From positions 1-64,000 of the forward strand of contig NZ_AULG01000012.1 in the NCBI RefSeq assembly GCF_000425165.1: a DNA stretch of 64,000 nt, in the 5' to 3' direction. The notes under the pieces are model-generated. The model was given only the letters and a program-made list of their open reading frames with translations, ran no database searches and was not told the origin of the DNA. Positions 1 to 9,503 of the stretch are shown here, in pieces. The stretch is from Photobacterium halotolerans DSM 18316 (GTDB lineage: Bacteria > Pseudomonadota > Gammaproteobacteria > Enterobacterales > Vibrionaceae). Each line of letters starts with the position of its first letter. The stretch's first letter is position 1. Made by a program: the position numbers and the translations under genes.

Positions 1-286
<286 letters not shown>

Positions 287-523
287 TACAACACCCAAGG
301 GGTTTTACGGACTCCATGAGCACTTGAATGATGTGCTGAGAACACTAGTTAACTTTCCAGCGATTGTCCCGCTCCGCGCACCTTTGGTAGCGCAGGAAGA
401 ATCGGGGCTGGCAAAGCCGCCAACGCACTGAACGAAGGCGTGTACTGAAGTACACAACTGAGTGAAGGAGGCAGGCAATACCGCCAGCATTGATTCTCAC
501 CAGCGGGATAATCACACCGAATT

Positions 524-643
524 TGCTTGGCGACCATAGCGTTGCGGACCCACCTGATCCCATGCCGAACTCAGACGTGAAACGCAGCAGCGCCGATGGT
601 AGTGTGGGGTCTCCCCATGTGAGAGTAGGACATCGCCAGGCTT
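524..643 (+). rRNA. 5S ribosomal RNA
   Basis: About 120 bases that begin TGCTTGGCGACCATAGCG and contain the conserved 5S core CCTGATCCCATGCCGAACTC, then end GACATCGCCAGGC, complementary to the start. It lies 237 bases behind the 23S end, as the last rRNA of the operon. Ends were set by pairing the terminal helix. Confidence 0.97.
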
Positions 644-802
644 TCATTGCCCATCTTGGGTGATAGCTCGCATATTTTGATACTTGCGATGCTCATGTGC
701 TAATGCACACTGCGCTTCTCAGTTAAAAATCAGCATCGCATCACGCAAGATGACCGAAACAAAGCAGTAAGCGTAAGACTTTGTTGGGCAGAAAAATTGA
801 GT

Positions 803-879
803 GGAGCGGTAGTTCAGTTGGTTAGAATACCGGCCTGTCACGCCGGGGGTCGCGGGTTCGAGTCCCGTCCGCTCCGCCA
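803..879 (+). tRNA. tRNA-Asp (anticodon GTC)
   Basis: A 77-base cloverleaf: acceptor GGAGCGG pairs with CCGCTCC, the anticodon loop carries GTC, the T-loop GTTCGAGTC is normal, and the 3' CCA is encoded. It follows 5S rRNA in the same orientation, the usual place for a distal tRNA-Asp in a gammaproteobacterial rRNA operon. Confidence 0.97.
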
Positions 880-886
880 TTTATCA

Positions 887-917
887 GAAAACCCAGTCAG
901 CAATGACTGGGTTTTTT
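887..917 (+). terminator. Terminator of the rRNA operon
   Basis: An inverted repeat (AAACCCAGTCA / TGACTGGGTTT, loop GCAA) runs into a T-tract 8 bases behind tRNA-Asp. It is a standard intrinsic terminator closing the rRNA-tRNA transcript. Confidence 0.9.
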
Positions 918-1031
918 GCTATCTGGCGTTTGCAGTGTCTTCGGTTGTTCGTCAGTTATGAGAGTCTCAGGCTAGGCGTTTCTGACGACAGACAGGGACT
1001 TTTCTGTATTTCTGCCATGAAACAGTGTTTG

Positions 1032-2240
1032 TTAAGTGTAGCTGTAGAAAAAACGCAGCCATTGCTCAGCAATAAAAATTTCATCTTGTGCAGATAAAGC
1101 CTGAATACCTGCCGCATAGCTATGTGACTGACTGCCCAGATGCAGACCTGCCAGTAAATGTGCCGCTTCAAACAGGTACAAAGTGGGATCGCCCATACCG
1201 GTTTTGAAGGGAGTGTTCGCAGATTCTCCGCCGGCAATGAGGTAAATACTGGCACCATGCCGATTTTGATATTCTGTGACCAACTGATTCCCCCCAACAT
1301 ACCGCAACGTCCCTTGTTGCACTAACTCGGGCAAATTGAGCTCGTCGTCGGCAGAGGTGACAGTGGCTATGAATAAGTTCTCGCGTCTGGACTGGATATG
1401 CGCTGAGTGAAGCGCGCCATTGCCGGTACAGCAGAAAATGAGATTGCAGTGTTTGAGCATGGTTTCGGTTGAGCAGACCTGAATGCCATTTCTGGGTAAG
1501 GCGGTGAGTTGCCTGGCGTCATGGTCACTGACATAGATATCATTGATCCCTTTACCTTGCAGTGTCTTACAGATCCCCCGTCCCAGATTACCGCTACCTA
1601 TCACCCCGATAGTGAGAAAACCGAGGTTATTCAATTTCAGGCCAAATGCCTCGCGCAGGATCTGATCCGTGTAATGCACGATACACTCGGAAGCTTCGTA
1701 GTCGGCTGGGGTCTTGATGCTCAGATGAGCAACCGAGACTAAGGGTTTGATGAGATGCCGGTTGCGGTATTTGGCGATGCCATTTGCGGTTAACTCAGCA
1801 ATCCCCACACATTGCTCATTATATACCTCAAAGATAGTTTCAACGCCCTGAGCAAAATAGCCGCCGTGATCCAGAATCAGAAAAGCCTGTCCCTCCTGAG
1901 TGTATTGCTGAATGAGATCCAGGCAACGCACAGGATCTCTTAAGGCGATTTTGTCAAAGCCGGGTGCGACGACATCACAATTTGGGATAGATCGGATGGT
2001 ATTGAGCAGTGTGCCGTTGTTGCAAAAAGTTGCTTGTTTGGGGATGAAAATGACGTGGTCAGCAAGTTTACACAGTACGTTGAGATATGGCAGAGAGCCT
2101 TCATAGCAATGCATGACGGAGAAAACAACCAGATTTCTCGGCATAGTATGAGTTTGCGCAATCTGTTCTAAAAATCGATAACCTTTTTCTGCATAGAAAG
2201 CGGAGTAGTAGCTGTGCGTTAAAGTATGCGTTGACGTCAT
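1032..2240 (-). CDS. S-adenosylhomocysteine-hydrolase-like NAD-binding protein
   Basis: A 402-residue protein with the outline of adenosylhomocysteinase. It has an N-terminal substrate-like region with ILDHGG (about 122-127) and GIAELTANG (about 146-154), then a Rossmann domain with GVIGSGNLGRG (about 212-222), an acidic residue after strand 2 (Asp239, suggesting NAD), a CTGNG motif (about 271), and a C-terminal GMGDPT that recalls the family's AMGHPS. By eye several residues that bind the substrate in true SAH hydrolases are changed (the second Asp of ILDDGG is His, the second Glu of SEET is Leu, the His of GHPS is Asp). It is therefore probably not a classical SAH hydrolase; its substrate is unknown. 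It starts 10 bases behind ilvY and is probably co-transcribed with it. Confidence 0.75.
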   Translation of the reverse strand: MTSTHTLTHSYYSAFYAEKGYRFLEQIAQTHTMPRNLVVFSVMHCYEGSLPYLNVLCKLADHVIFIPKQATFCNNGTLLNTIRSIPNCDVVAPGFDKIALRDPVRCLDLIQQYTQEGQAFLILDHGGYFAQGVETIFEVYNEQCVGIAELTANGIAKYRNRHLIKPLVSVAHLSIKTPADYEASECIVHYTDQILREAFGLKLNNLGFLTIGVIGSGNLGRGICKTLQGKGINDIYVSDHDARQLTALPRNGIQVCSTETMLKHCNLIFCCTGNGALHSAHIQSRRENLFIATVTSADDELNLPELVQQGTLRYVGGNQLVTEYQNRHGASIYLIAGGESANTPFKTGMGDPTLYLFEAAHLLAGLHLGSQSHSYAAGIQALSAQDEIFIAEQWLRFFYSYT

Positions 2241-2250
2241 AACCGGCCTG

Positions 2251-3123
2251 CTATTTGAATAACGTCAGCAACGCCTGAAAAAGAGGCTCTTGCTGTCGAC
2301 TTTGTTTGCAACACAATCCCAATGTTAATGGTTCGACGGCTGCTGCTGGCAGCTTTTGAATCTGATCGCGAATCGGACTGTTCTCTATAACGATATCTGG
2401 CGCAATTCCAATGCCACATCCCAATGCTACCATACTAACAATAGCTTCATGCCCAGCAACTTGAGCATAAATGTTGGGTTTTATTTTTTGTGATTTCATC
2501 CACTTGTCAGCATTTTCTCTTGCAGTTCCATACTCAGGCAGAATGAAGGGAAGTTTGTCCCACTGAATGTCCGGTGAAAGCAATGCCTGAAGGCCGGGGG
2601 AAGTGACTAATGGGCTGATTAACGACATTGAGACATTGCCTAAATAAATGAAAGTGAGTTTATTGGGTAAATTGGCTGGCAGAGCCGTAATCGCAAAATC
2701 AGCTTCATCGTGCAGGACTTTATTCACGGCTTGAGCCGGATCGCCGGTAACCAGCTGAATTTCCACTTGGGGGTAATGTTGCCTGAACTGATTCAGCACA
2801 TTGGGTAAGTGGCTGTAGCTGGCCGTGACCGAACAGAACAGGGTGAGTTTGCCTTTGAGCATCTGATCCTGTTCAGTCAGCTCTTGCTGCAGTTGTTGCC
2901 ATTCGGCCACAATGCGACTGGCGACCGGCAGCAGCTTGCGGCCTGACGTGGTCAGTTCAACACTGCGGTTGTCGCGAATGAAGAGGGGCTGAGACAGCTC
3001 CTGCTCCAGGCGCTGAATAAGCCGGCTGAGCGCGGACGGACTGATGTGCATCTTCTGTGCGGTCTGACTAAAGTTCTTGCTGTTACACAGATGTAGAAAC
3101 AGTTGAAGGGATTTGATGTTCAT
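2251..3123 (-). CDS. ilvY: HTH-type transcriptional activator IlvY (LysR family)
   Basis: A 290-residue LysR-type regulator. The N-terminal winged helix (about residues 1-60, with SQTAQKMHISPSALSRLIQR) is followed by an effector-binding domain. In enteric bacteria IlvY senses acetolactate or acetohydroxybutyrate and activates ilvC. The assignment rests on family resemblance and on its divergent position to ilvC with a 131-base gap. A symmetric TTGCA-N5-TGCAA site lies just upstream of its start. A second gene, the SAHH-like protein, follows it closely, which is unusual for ilvY. Confidence 0.9.
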   Translation of the reverse strand: MNIKSLQLFLHLCNSKNFSQTAQKMHISPSALSRLIQRLEQELSQPLFIRDNRSVELTTSGRKLLPVASRIVAEWQQLQQELTEQDQMLKGKLTLFCSVTASYSHLPNVLNQFRQHYPQVEIQLVTGDPAQAVNKVLHDEADFAITALPANLPNKLTFIYLGNVSMSLISPLVTSPGLQALLSPDIQWDKLPFILPEYGTARENADKWMKSQKIKPNIYAQVAGHEAIVSMVALGCGIGIAPDIVIENSPIRDQIQKLPAAAVEPLTLGLCCKQSRQQEPLFQALLTLFK

Positions 3124-3131
3124 ATTCTATG

Positions 3132-3146
3132 TTGCACCATTTGCAA
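3132..3146. promoter_or_regulatory. Candidate IlvY operator
   Basis: TTGCA and TGCAA form a perfect inverted repeat with a 5-base spacer in the ilvY-ilvC gap. It fits the LysR-type dyad and resembles the TTGCAA-containing IlvY sites known in E. coli. It lies 9 bases ahead of the ilvY start codon, so it could serve autoregulation as well as ilvC activation. Binding is inferred. Confidence 0.6.
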
Positions 3147-3149
3147 TAT

Positions 3150-3181
3150 GATGTTGTGAATATATCACTTTAGACAACATC
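3150..3181. promoter_or_regulatory. Second inverted repeat in the ilvY-ilvC gap
   Basis: GATGTTGT at 3150-3157 is repeated inverted as ACAACATC at 3174-3181, with a 16-base AT-rich spacer. It lies between the candidate IlvY operator and ilvC and may be part of the regulator binding region or overlap the ilvC promoter. Function is inferred from position only. Confidence 0.4.
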
Positions 3182-3254
3182 AAGCCTGATCTACTATCAG
3201 GTTATTCGGCAGTGAAGTGCCGACCAAGGATCAGAATTCACGGAGTAACTTGTT

Positions 3255-4739
3255 ATGGCTAACTATTTCAATACCTTAAATTTACGTCAGCAGTTGGAAC
3301 AGCTGGGTCGTTGCCGTTTTATGGATCGCAGCGAGTTTGCTCAGGAAGCGGATTACCTGAAAGGTAAGAAGGTGGTTATCGTAGGTTGTGGTGCACAGGG
3401 CCTGAACCAGGGCCTGAACATGCGTGACTCAGGTCTGAATGTGTCTTATGCACTGCGCCAGGCTGCAATTGACGAGCAGCGTGCTTCTTTCCGTAATGCG
3501 AAAGACAATGGGTTTGAAGTGGGTAGCTATGAACAATTGATCCCGCAGGCTGATCTGGTTATCAACCTGACGCCTGATAAACAACATACGGATGTGGTCA
3601 CCACTGTGATGCCTCTGATGAAGCAAGGTGCTGCGCTGGGTTACTCGCACGGCTTTAACATTGTTGAAGAAGGGATGCAGATCCGTCCGGATATCACGGT
3701 TGTGATGGTGGCGCCTAAGTGTCCGGGTACTGAAGTGCGTGAAGAATACAAGCGTGGCTTTGGTGTCCCGACGCTGATCGCAGTCCACCCGGAAAATGAC
3801 CCGCAAGGTGAAGGCCTGGAAATTGCGAAAGCCTGGGCGGCAGCAACAGGTGGCCACCGTGCTGGTGTACTGGAATCCTCTTTCGTTGCTGAAGTGAAAT
3901 CTGACCTGATGGGTGAGCAGACGATTCTGTGCGGCATGCTGCAGGCGGGCTCTATCGTGTGTTACGAGAAGATGGTTGCTGAAGGTGTCGAGCCGGGCTA
4001 TGCCGGTAAGCTGCTGCAGTTCGGCTGGGAAACCATTACCGAAGCCCTGAAGTTTGGCGGCATCACCCATATGATGGATCGTCTGACCAACCCGGCCAAG
4101 ATCAAAGCATTTGAGTTGTCTGAAGAGCTGAAAGAGCTGATGCGTCCGCTGTATAACAAGCACATGGATGACATCATCACAGGTGAGTTCTCACGGACCA
4201 TGATGGCCGACTGGGCGAACGATGACGCAGAACTGCTGGGCTGGCGTGCTGAAACGGCGGAAACGGCGTTTGAAAACTACCCGCAAACCGATGCCAAAAT
4301 CGCTGAGCAGGAATACTTTGATAACGGTATTCTGATGGTGGCCATGGTACGTGCCGGTGTTGAGCTGGCGTTTGAAGCCATGACAGCCTCAGGCATTATT
4401 GAAGAGTCGGCATACTATGAGTCTTTACACGAGCTGCCTCTGATTGCCAACACTGTTGCCCGTAAGCGTCTGTACGAGATGAACGTGGTGATCTCTGATA
4501 CGGCAGAATATGGTAACTACCTGTTCGCTAACGTGGCTACGCCATTGCTGCGCGAAAAGTTCATGCCAAAAGTCAGCACAGACGTGATAGGTAAAGGCTT
4601 GGCTGCCACCAGCAACCATGTTGATAACCAGCAGCTGATTGATGTGAACGAAGCACTGCGTAATCACCCGGTAGAGCAGATTGGTCACGAACTGCGTGGT
4701 TATATGACAGATATGAAGCGTATCGCTGTCGGCGACTAA
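3255..4739 (+). CDS. ilvC: Ketol-acid reductoisomerase (class II)
   Basis: A 494-residue NADPH-dependent enzyme that converts acetolactate and acetohydroxybutyrate to the dihydroxy acids of valine and isoleucine synthesis. The nucleotide-binding motif [16 protein letters not shown] sits near residues 40-55. The length is that of class II (long, enteric) enzymes rather than the about 330-residue class I. The start is supported by GGAG 9 bases upstream. It is divergent from its activator gene ilvY and is closed by a hairpin terminator. Confidence 0.98.
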   Translation: MANYFNTLNLRQQLEQLGRCRFMDRSEFAQEADYLKGKKVVIVGCGAQGLNQGLNMRDSGLNVSYALRQAAIDEQRASFRNAKDNGFEVGSYEQLIPQADLVINLTPDKQHTDVVTTVMPLMKQGAALGYSHGFNIVEEGMQIRPDITVVMVAPKCPGTEVREEYKRGFGVPTLIAVHPENDPQGEGLEIAKAWAAATGGHRAGVLESSFVAEVKSDLMGEQTILCGMLQAGSIVCYEKMVAEGVEPGYAGKLLQFGWETITEALKFGGITHMMDRLTNPAKIKAFELSEELKELMRPLYNKHMDDIITGEFSRTMMADWANDDAELLGWRAETAETAFENYPQTDAKIAEQEYFDNGILMVAMVRAGVELAFEAMTASGIIEESAYYESLHELPLIANTVARKRLYEMNVVISDTAEYGNYLFANVATPLLREKFMPKVSTDVIGKGLAATSNHVDNQQLIDVNEALRNHPVEQIGHELRGYMTDMKRIAVGD

Positions 4740-4762
4740 GTCAACCTCCTTCCTGGTTAGCT

Positions 4763-4792
4763 AAAAGCCCGGCAAAAGTTGCCGGGCTTTTT
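4763..4792. terminator. Bidirectional terminator between ilvC and ubiK
   Basis: AAAAGCCCGGCAA and TTGCCGGGCTTTTT form a 12-13 bp stem with a short loop. A and T tracts on both sides let it end both ilvC (+) and ubiK (-). Confidence 0.9.
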
Positions 4793-4812
4793 CATGTCTG
4801 ACAAGACATATA

Positions 4813-5070
4813 TTATTCGGACTTATCTGCCAGCATAGCTTCCAGCTGGGCAACCTTCTGTTCCAGCTCGTTCAGCTTTTGCCGTGTGCGCAGCAGAACC
4901 TGGGTCTGCACATCGAACTCTTCGCGATTCACCACATCCAGCTTGCTCAGTTGTGCCTGGATGGTTTGACGCACTTTTTGTTCCACATCCTGACCAAGCG
5001 CTTTGACCGGTTGAGGCATGGCTTCCTGAATTTGTCTGGCGACCTGCTCAATTTTCTTTGGATCAAACAT
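4813..5070 (-). CDS. ubiK: Ubiquinone biosynthesis accessory factor UbiK
   Basis: An 85-residue protein matching the YqiC/UbiK family: [19 protein letters not shown] at the N-terminus, [18 protein letters not shown] in the middle, and a C-terminal coiled coil. UbiK helps the UbiJ-containing complex assemble late steps of ubiquinone synthesis and can bind membranes. An in-frame ATG six codons upstream exists, but the family begins M-[FI]-DPKKIEQ, and GGAG lies upstream of the chosen ATG. It stands alone with its own terminator. Confidence 0.9.
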   Translation of the reverse strand: MFDPKKIEQVARQIQEAMPQPVKALGQDVEQKVRQTIQAQLSKLDVVNREEFDVQTQVLLRTRQKLNELEQKVAQLEAMLADKSE

Positions 5071-5178
5071 ACGCGGGTTTAACTCCATGAGGTTAATGGG
5101 ATACTTTTAGCCGTTAGTGTACACCAAAAATTTCTGTGGCAGGCAGGAATCCTTGGCCCGATTGGGCAAGCGGTGCTG

Positions 5179-5202
5179 AAAAAAAGGCCGCTTGCGCGGC
5201 CT
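5179..5202 (-). terminator. Terminator of the efflux operon
   Basis: AGGCCGC and GCGGCCT form a stem with a TTGC loop. On the minus strand it is followed by a run of T, 22 bases behind the RND gene stop. Confidence 0.85.
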
Positions 5203-5224
5203 GAATCGGATGGAAAGTGGGTAA

Positions 5225-8200
5225 TTAACTTTCCCGGGCTTTCAGCGCTTGTCTCGCTTCATCAGCCCGTTTTAACTTTTCCAGCTCTTTGTCCTCCACA
5301 AAAACCGGCAGCGGTTTGTGGGTGCTGGCCAGGTAGGTGTAGATCACCGGCAGCACGAACAGGGTGAAGAGGGTGCCTATCGCCAGGCCGGATACGATAA
5401 CGATACCGATACTGAAGCGCTGGGCAGCACCGGCCCCGGTGGCGTACAGCAGAGGAACCAGACCGGCAATCATCGCCGCCGTGGTCATCAGAATCGGTCG
5501 CAGACGCACCTTAGCCGCTTCCATCACTGCAGACATTTTGTCTTTCTGGTGATTGAGCTGCTCTTCTTTTGCCACTTCACAGATCAGAATCCCGTGCTTG
5601 GTGATCAGACCAATCAGGGTGATCAAGCCGACTTGCGAGTAGATGTTCATCGAAGCCGCTCCCCAGGCCAGCGAGACCAGGGCGCCACAAATAGCCAGCG
5701 GTACCGACACCATGATCACCATAGGGTCGCGCAGCGATTCGAACTGGATAGCCAGCACCAGGAAAATCACCGCCAGTGCCAGAACGAAAGTCGCAAACAG
5801 TGCATTACCTTCGGTGACGTACTGGCGAGCTTCCCCCATAAAGTCGTACTGATAACCTGAAGGCAGCTGGCTGACGGCTTCGGTACGGAACCATTCGATG
5901 GCATCACCCATGGCCGTCCCCGGCATAGGCACCACACCTATGGTGGCCGAGTTCAGCTGGTTGAAGTGCGGCAGTGCGCGGGGCTCAGCCACCACATCAA
6001 TGGTGATCAGGCTGCCCAGCGGCACTGAATTACCATCCGCCGCACGAACATAGAAGGCGTTCAGTGATTCAGGATTCAGGCGGTACTTACGTTCTACCTG
6101 CGGAATCACCTCGTAAGAGCGGCCATTCAGGTCGATGCGGTTGACATAACCGTCGGCCATCATGGTACTCAGGGTGATACCAATATCCTGCATAGTCACG
6201 CCATAAGCCCCGGCTTTGTCTTTGTCTATGCTGATTTTCATGGTGGCGGAGTCGAAGTTGAGATCCAAGTCCGAATACACAAACATCGGATTCTTCGTCA
6301 CATCATCCAGAATCGAACCGGCCACCTGGAACAGGCTTTCAAAGTTGTTCGGTGTGGTAATGACAAACTGGATCGGCAGACCTGAGCCCGCACCTGGCAG
6401 TTCCGGCATCTGGAACGCCGTTACCGCCATACCAGGCACGTCGTTAACCAGGGTAGTGACACGGCCAACCACTTCTGCCTGACTGGCTTCACGCTGACTC
6501 CAGGGCACCATAGAAGCGATACCGAATGCCTGATTGGATTGCGGTACCCCTGAGAACACCTGAGCAAAAGCCACTTCAGGCTGATCACTCAGTATTTCGT
6601 TCACTTCACTCATGGAGTTTTCGATGTAGTCAAGGTTAGCGGTAGACGGACCGGTACCCATCATCATCAGCACGCCTTTATCTTCTGCCGGTGCCAGTTC
6701 ACTGGGGATGAACTTGAACAGCACCGGCAGCATAACAAAGACAATGACCGCAAACACTATCACCACAGGGCGCGATTTCATCACTGTGGTCAGCATTTTT
6801 TCATAGCGGCTGGTCATGCGATCCAGCACACTGTGCACGGTATCTTCAAAGCGATTTGGCTTATCGTGCGCTTTCAGGATCTTAGAACACATCATCGGCG
6901 ACAGTGTCAGTGCGATAATCCCCGAGATAAACACTGACCCTGCCAGCGTCAGGGCGAACTCCTTAAACAGCGAACCTGTAATCCCTCCCATCAGTGCGAT
7001 AGGTGCGTATACCGCGCCCAGCGTCAGGGTCATGGCGATAACAGGCACCGCAATTTCCCGGGTACCGATAATCGCTGCCCGGAACGGTGACTCGCCGAGT
7101 TTGATGTGACGGTCGACGTTTTCCAGTACCACGATGGCATCATCGACCACCAGACCGATAGCCAGCACCATAGCCAGCAGTGTCATCAGGTTCCAGGAGA
7201 AACCGAAGGCCTGCATTACCATGGCCACGCCAATCAGCGACAGCGGAATAGTGATGATAGGGATCAGTACCGCGCGGAACGAGCCCAGGAACAGGGTGAT
7301 CACCACAAGGACAATCAGCGCAGCTTCACCGATAGTTTTGATAACCTCCTGAATCGACTCGTTGATGGCAACGGTAGAGTCGTACAGTATGTTCATCTTG
7401 ATATTGCTTGGCATGTTGCGCTGAATTTCAGGCAACAGCTCCAGCACATCGGCAGCAATGTTGATAGGGTTCGCACTTGGCGCTGCATTGATGGCGGCAA
7501 CCACGGCTTCCTGTCCGTTGGCGGTGGCACGGTAAATGTCGTGGCTTTTCGCCCGGGTGACTTTAGCGATATCACCTAAGCGGATCACCTGACCTTTCTG
7601 TGTCGAGACAATCAGCTTTTTCAGCTCATCCGTGGTTTTGACTTGGGTATCTGCCGTGCCGTTATACAGTACGAACTCGCCTGTCGCCTGACCCGTCGCC
7701 GACTGGTAGTTGTTGGCGTTCAGCACCGTCATGATGTCGCTGGCCGTTAAGTTGTAAGCGGCCATCTTGGCCGGATCCAGCCATACCCGCAGCGCAAATT
7801 TCATTCCGCCGTACAGGTCGATTTTGGACACGCCGTTCACGGTGAACAGCTGCGGGTTGAATACCCGCTCCAGGTAATCGGTGATCTGGCTGGAATTAAG
7901 CTCGTCACTGGTAAAACCGATGTACATCACCGCCGTGGTGGAACCGGTCGACATGGTCACAGTCGGGTCTTCCGCTTCACGGGGAAGCTGAGAGCGCACC
8001 GAGTTGGTTTTCGCCAGTACATCAGACAGGGCCGCGTTGGGATCGGTATTGAGTTTCATGTTGACGGTAATTGTCGATGAACCCAGTACCGATGACGACG
8101 TCATGTAATCTATGTTGTCTGCCTGCGCGATGGCCTGCTCCAGCGGCTGAGTAATAAAGCCCTGGATCAGATCGGCACTGGCACCGTAATAACTGGTCGT

Positions 8201-8341
8201 CACAGTGACCACGGTATTGGTCATTTCGGGATATTCCCGGACCTGCATTTTGAAAATAGCCTGAAAACCAAGCAGGGCGATCAGAATGCTGATCGACACT
8301 GCCAGGACCGGCCTTTTTATGAATATATCAGTAAAGCGCAT
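5225..8341 (-). CDS. vexB: RND multidrug efflux permease (VexB-like)
   Basis: A 1038-residue inner-membrane drug/proton antiporter of the HAE1 RND family. It has an N-terminal membrane helix (FTDIFIKRPVLAVSISILIA), large periplasmic loops, and the proton-relay Asp-Asp pair in LAIGLVVDDAIVVLENV (about residue 400). The C-terminal half repeats the fold. The partner periplasmic adaptor gene lies 13 bases upstream. The position between ilvC and rep agrees, as I recall it, with VexRAB of Vibrio cholerae, which exports bile salts, detergents and antibiotics. No outer-membrane channel gene is adjacent, so a TolC encoded elsewhere is probably used. The symbol rests on synteny and family, not on a measured substrate. 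Confidence 0.85.
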   Translation of the reverse strand: MRFTDIFIKRPVLAVSISILIALLGFQAIFKMQVREYPEMTNTVVTVTTSYYGASADLIQGFITQPLEQAIAQADNIDYMTSSSVLGSSTITVNMKLNTDPNAALSDVLAKTNSVRSQLPREAEDPTVTMSTGSTTAVMYIGFTSDELNSSQITDYLERVFNPQLFTVNGVSKIDLYGGMKFALRVWLDPAKMAAYNLTASDIMTVLNANNYQSATGQATGEFVLYNGTADTQVKTTDELKKLIVSTQKGQVIRLGDIAKVTRAKSHDIYRATANGQEAVVAAINAAPSANPINIAADVLELLPEIQRNMPSNIKMNILYDSTVAINESIQEVIKTIGEAALIVLVVITLFLGSFRAVLIPIITIPLSLIGVAMVMQAFGFSWNLMTLLAMVLAIGLVVDDAIVVLENVDRHIKLGESPFRAAIIGTREIAVPVIAMTLTLGAVYAPIALMGGITGSLFKEFALTLAGSVFISGIIALTLSPMMCSKILKAHDKPNRFEDTVHSVLDRMTSRYEKMLTTVMKSRPVVIVFAVIVFVMLPVLFKFIPSELAPAEDKGVLMMMGTGPSTANLDYIENSMSEVNEILSDQPEVAFAQVFSGVPQSNQAFGIASMVPWSQREASQAEVVGRVTTLVNDVPGMAVTAFQMPELPGAGSGLPIQFVITTPNNFESLFQVAGSILDDVTKNPMFVYSDLDLNFDSATMKISIDKDKAGAYGVTMQDIGITLSTMMADGYVNRIDLNGRSYEVIPQVERKYRLNPESLNAFYVRAADGNSVPLGSLITIDVVAEPRALPHFNQLNSATIGVVPMPGTAMGDAIEWFRTEAVSQLPSGYQYDFMGEARQYVTEGNALFATFVLALAVIFLVLAIQFESLRDPMVIMVSVPLAICGALVSLAWGAASMNIYSQVGLITLIGLITKHGILICEVAKEEQLNHQKDKMSAVMEAAKVRLRPILMTTAAMIAGLVPLLYATGAGAAQRFSIGIVIVSGLAIGTLFTLFVLPVIYTYLASTHKPLPVFVEDKELEKLKRADEARQALKARES

Positions 8342-8353
8342 TTAACCTCCGAA

Positions 8354-9469
8354 TCACAGCATCGGTGTTTCAGCCGGGGTTTTCAGGGCATCGTTTTCTA
8401 CGATGCGGACTTTGACGTCATTACTCAGGCGGACCTGGCCTGTGGTAACAACACGGTCTCCCGGTTTAACGCCATCAAGGACGTGGATAACATCGCGCTT
8501 ACGTTCACCGGTTTTCACCACAGACTGACGGACGCGGGTGACACCTTCGTCATCTTCGTACAGCACGTACACATTATCGCCGTACAGGGTATAGGTGATG
8601 GCAAACTGCGGCAGCACAACCTGATTTTCCAGGGTCGGCAAAATGATGTTGGCACGGGCAAACATGCCGCTGCGCAGACGGCCGGCATTGTTCGGAATGT
8701 CCGCCTGAACCTGGATTAAGCCGCTCTGGTAATTGACCGCAGGTTCAATCGCGCTGATCTTGCCCTGGAATTTGGCATCCGGGTACGCATCGACGGCGAT
8801 ATCGACGTCCTGCCCGATGTGAATGTCGGACAGATCGGTTTGCGGAATGGTGAAGCGCAGCTTCATCAGGGAGGTATCTTCCAGGCGCACTATGTCAGTG
8901 CCGGGCTGAATATACTCACCCAGGAACACATTACGCAGACCGACATCACCGGCAAACGGGGCTTTAATAATGCGACGGTCGATGGTGGCTTTCAGGCTCT
9001 CAATATCGGCTGACAGAGAGAAGTAATCAGCTTGCGCGCCATCAAAGGCTTCCTTAGAGATAGAGCCTTTCTTGTACAGATCCTGATAGCGGATGAACTT
9101 GGCTTTGGCGGCAGGCAGGCGAGCCTGGGAGCTCTTGAGGTTGGCTTCCTCAACATCTGAGTCGAGCGCGACCAGACGTTGGCCTTTTTTCACCGACATG
9201 CCTGAATCGAACTCCAGCGACTTGATCACACCGGCAACTTCCGTGGTGACAGTCACACCCTGGTTAGGCTCAATGAAACCAATGGCTTCAATGGCCGGTA
9301 CCCAATCTGTCGGTTTCGCTTCCACGACTGTCACCGGATAATCCGGTTCAGGCATATTGGCGAAATAAGCCATCTTTCCTTTTATTTCAAAGTACTTGGA
9401 CGTAAAAAGCGTGCCAAACAGCACGGCAACGATGATGAGCATGACTATCCATGCTACCCATTTTTTCAT
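8354..9469 (-). CDS. vexA: RND efflux periplasmic adaptor (VexA-like)
   Basis: A 371-residue membrane fusion protein. One N-terminal hydrophobic segment (about residues 5-23) anchors it; a lipoyl/barrel-sandwich domain (AIGFIEPNQGVTVTTEVAG), an alpha-hairpin and beta-barrel domains follow. It links the inner-membrane pump to an outer-membrane channel. It sits between the TetR gene (34 bases upstream) and the pump gene (13 bases downstream), so the three probably form one transcript. Confidence 0.85.
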   Translation of the reverse strand: MKKWVAWIVMLIIVAVLFGTLFTSKYFEIKGKMAYFANMPEPDYPVTVVEAKPTDWVPAIEAIGFIEPNQGVTVTTEVAGVIKSLEFDSGMSVKKGQRLVALDSDVEEANLKSSQARLPAAKAKFIRYQDLYKKGSISKEAFDGAQADYFSLSADIESLKATIDRRIIKAPFAGDVGLRNVFLGEYIQPGTDIVRLEDTSLMKLRFTIPQTDLSDIHIGQDVDIAVDAYPDAKFQGKISAIEPAVNYQSGLIQVQADIPNNAGRLRSGMFARANIILPTLENQVVLPQFAITYTLYGDNVYVLYEDDEGVTRVRQSVVKTGERKRDVIHVLDGVKPGDRVVTTGQVRLSNDVKVRIVENDALKTPAETPML

Positions 9470-9503
9470 TATCTTTGCTCCGGAGTCTTAAGTTAATGCT
9501 AAT

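Noticed and set aside
345..647. Open frames across the 23S-5S spacer and 5S gene
   Set aside because: They lie on rRNA and its spacer, and have no ribosome site or protein-like composition.
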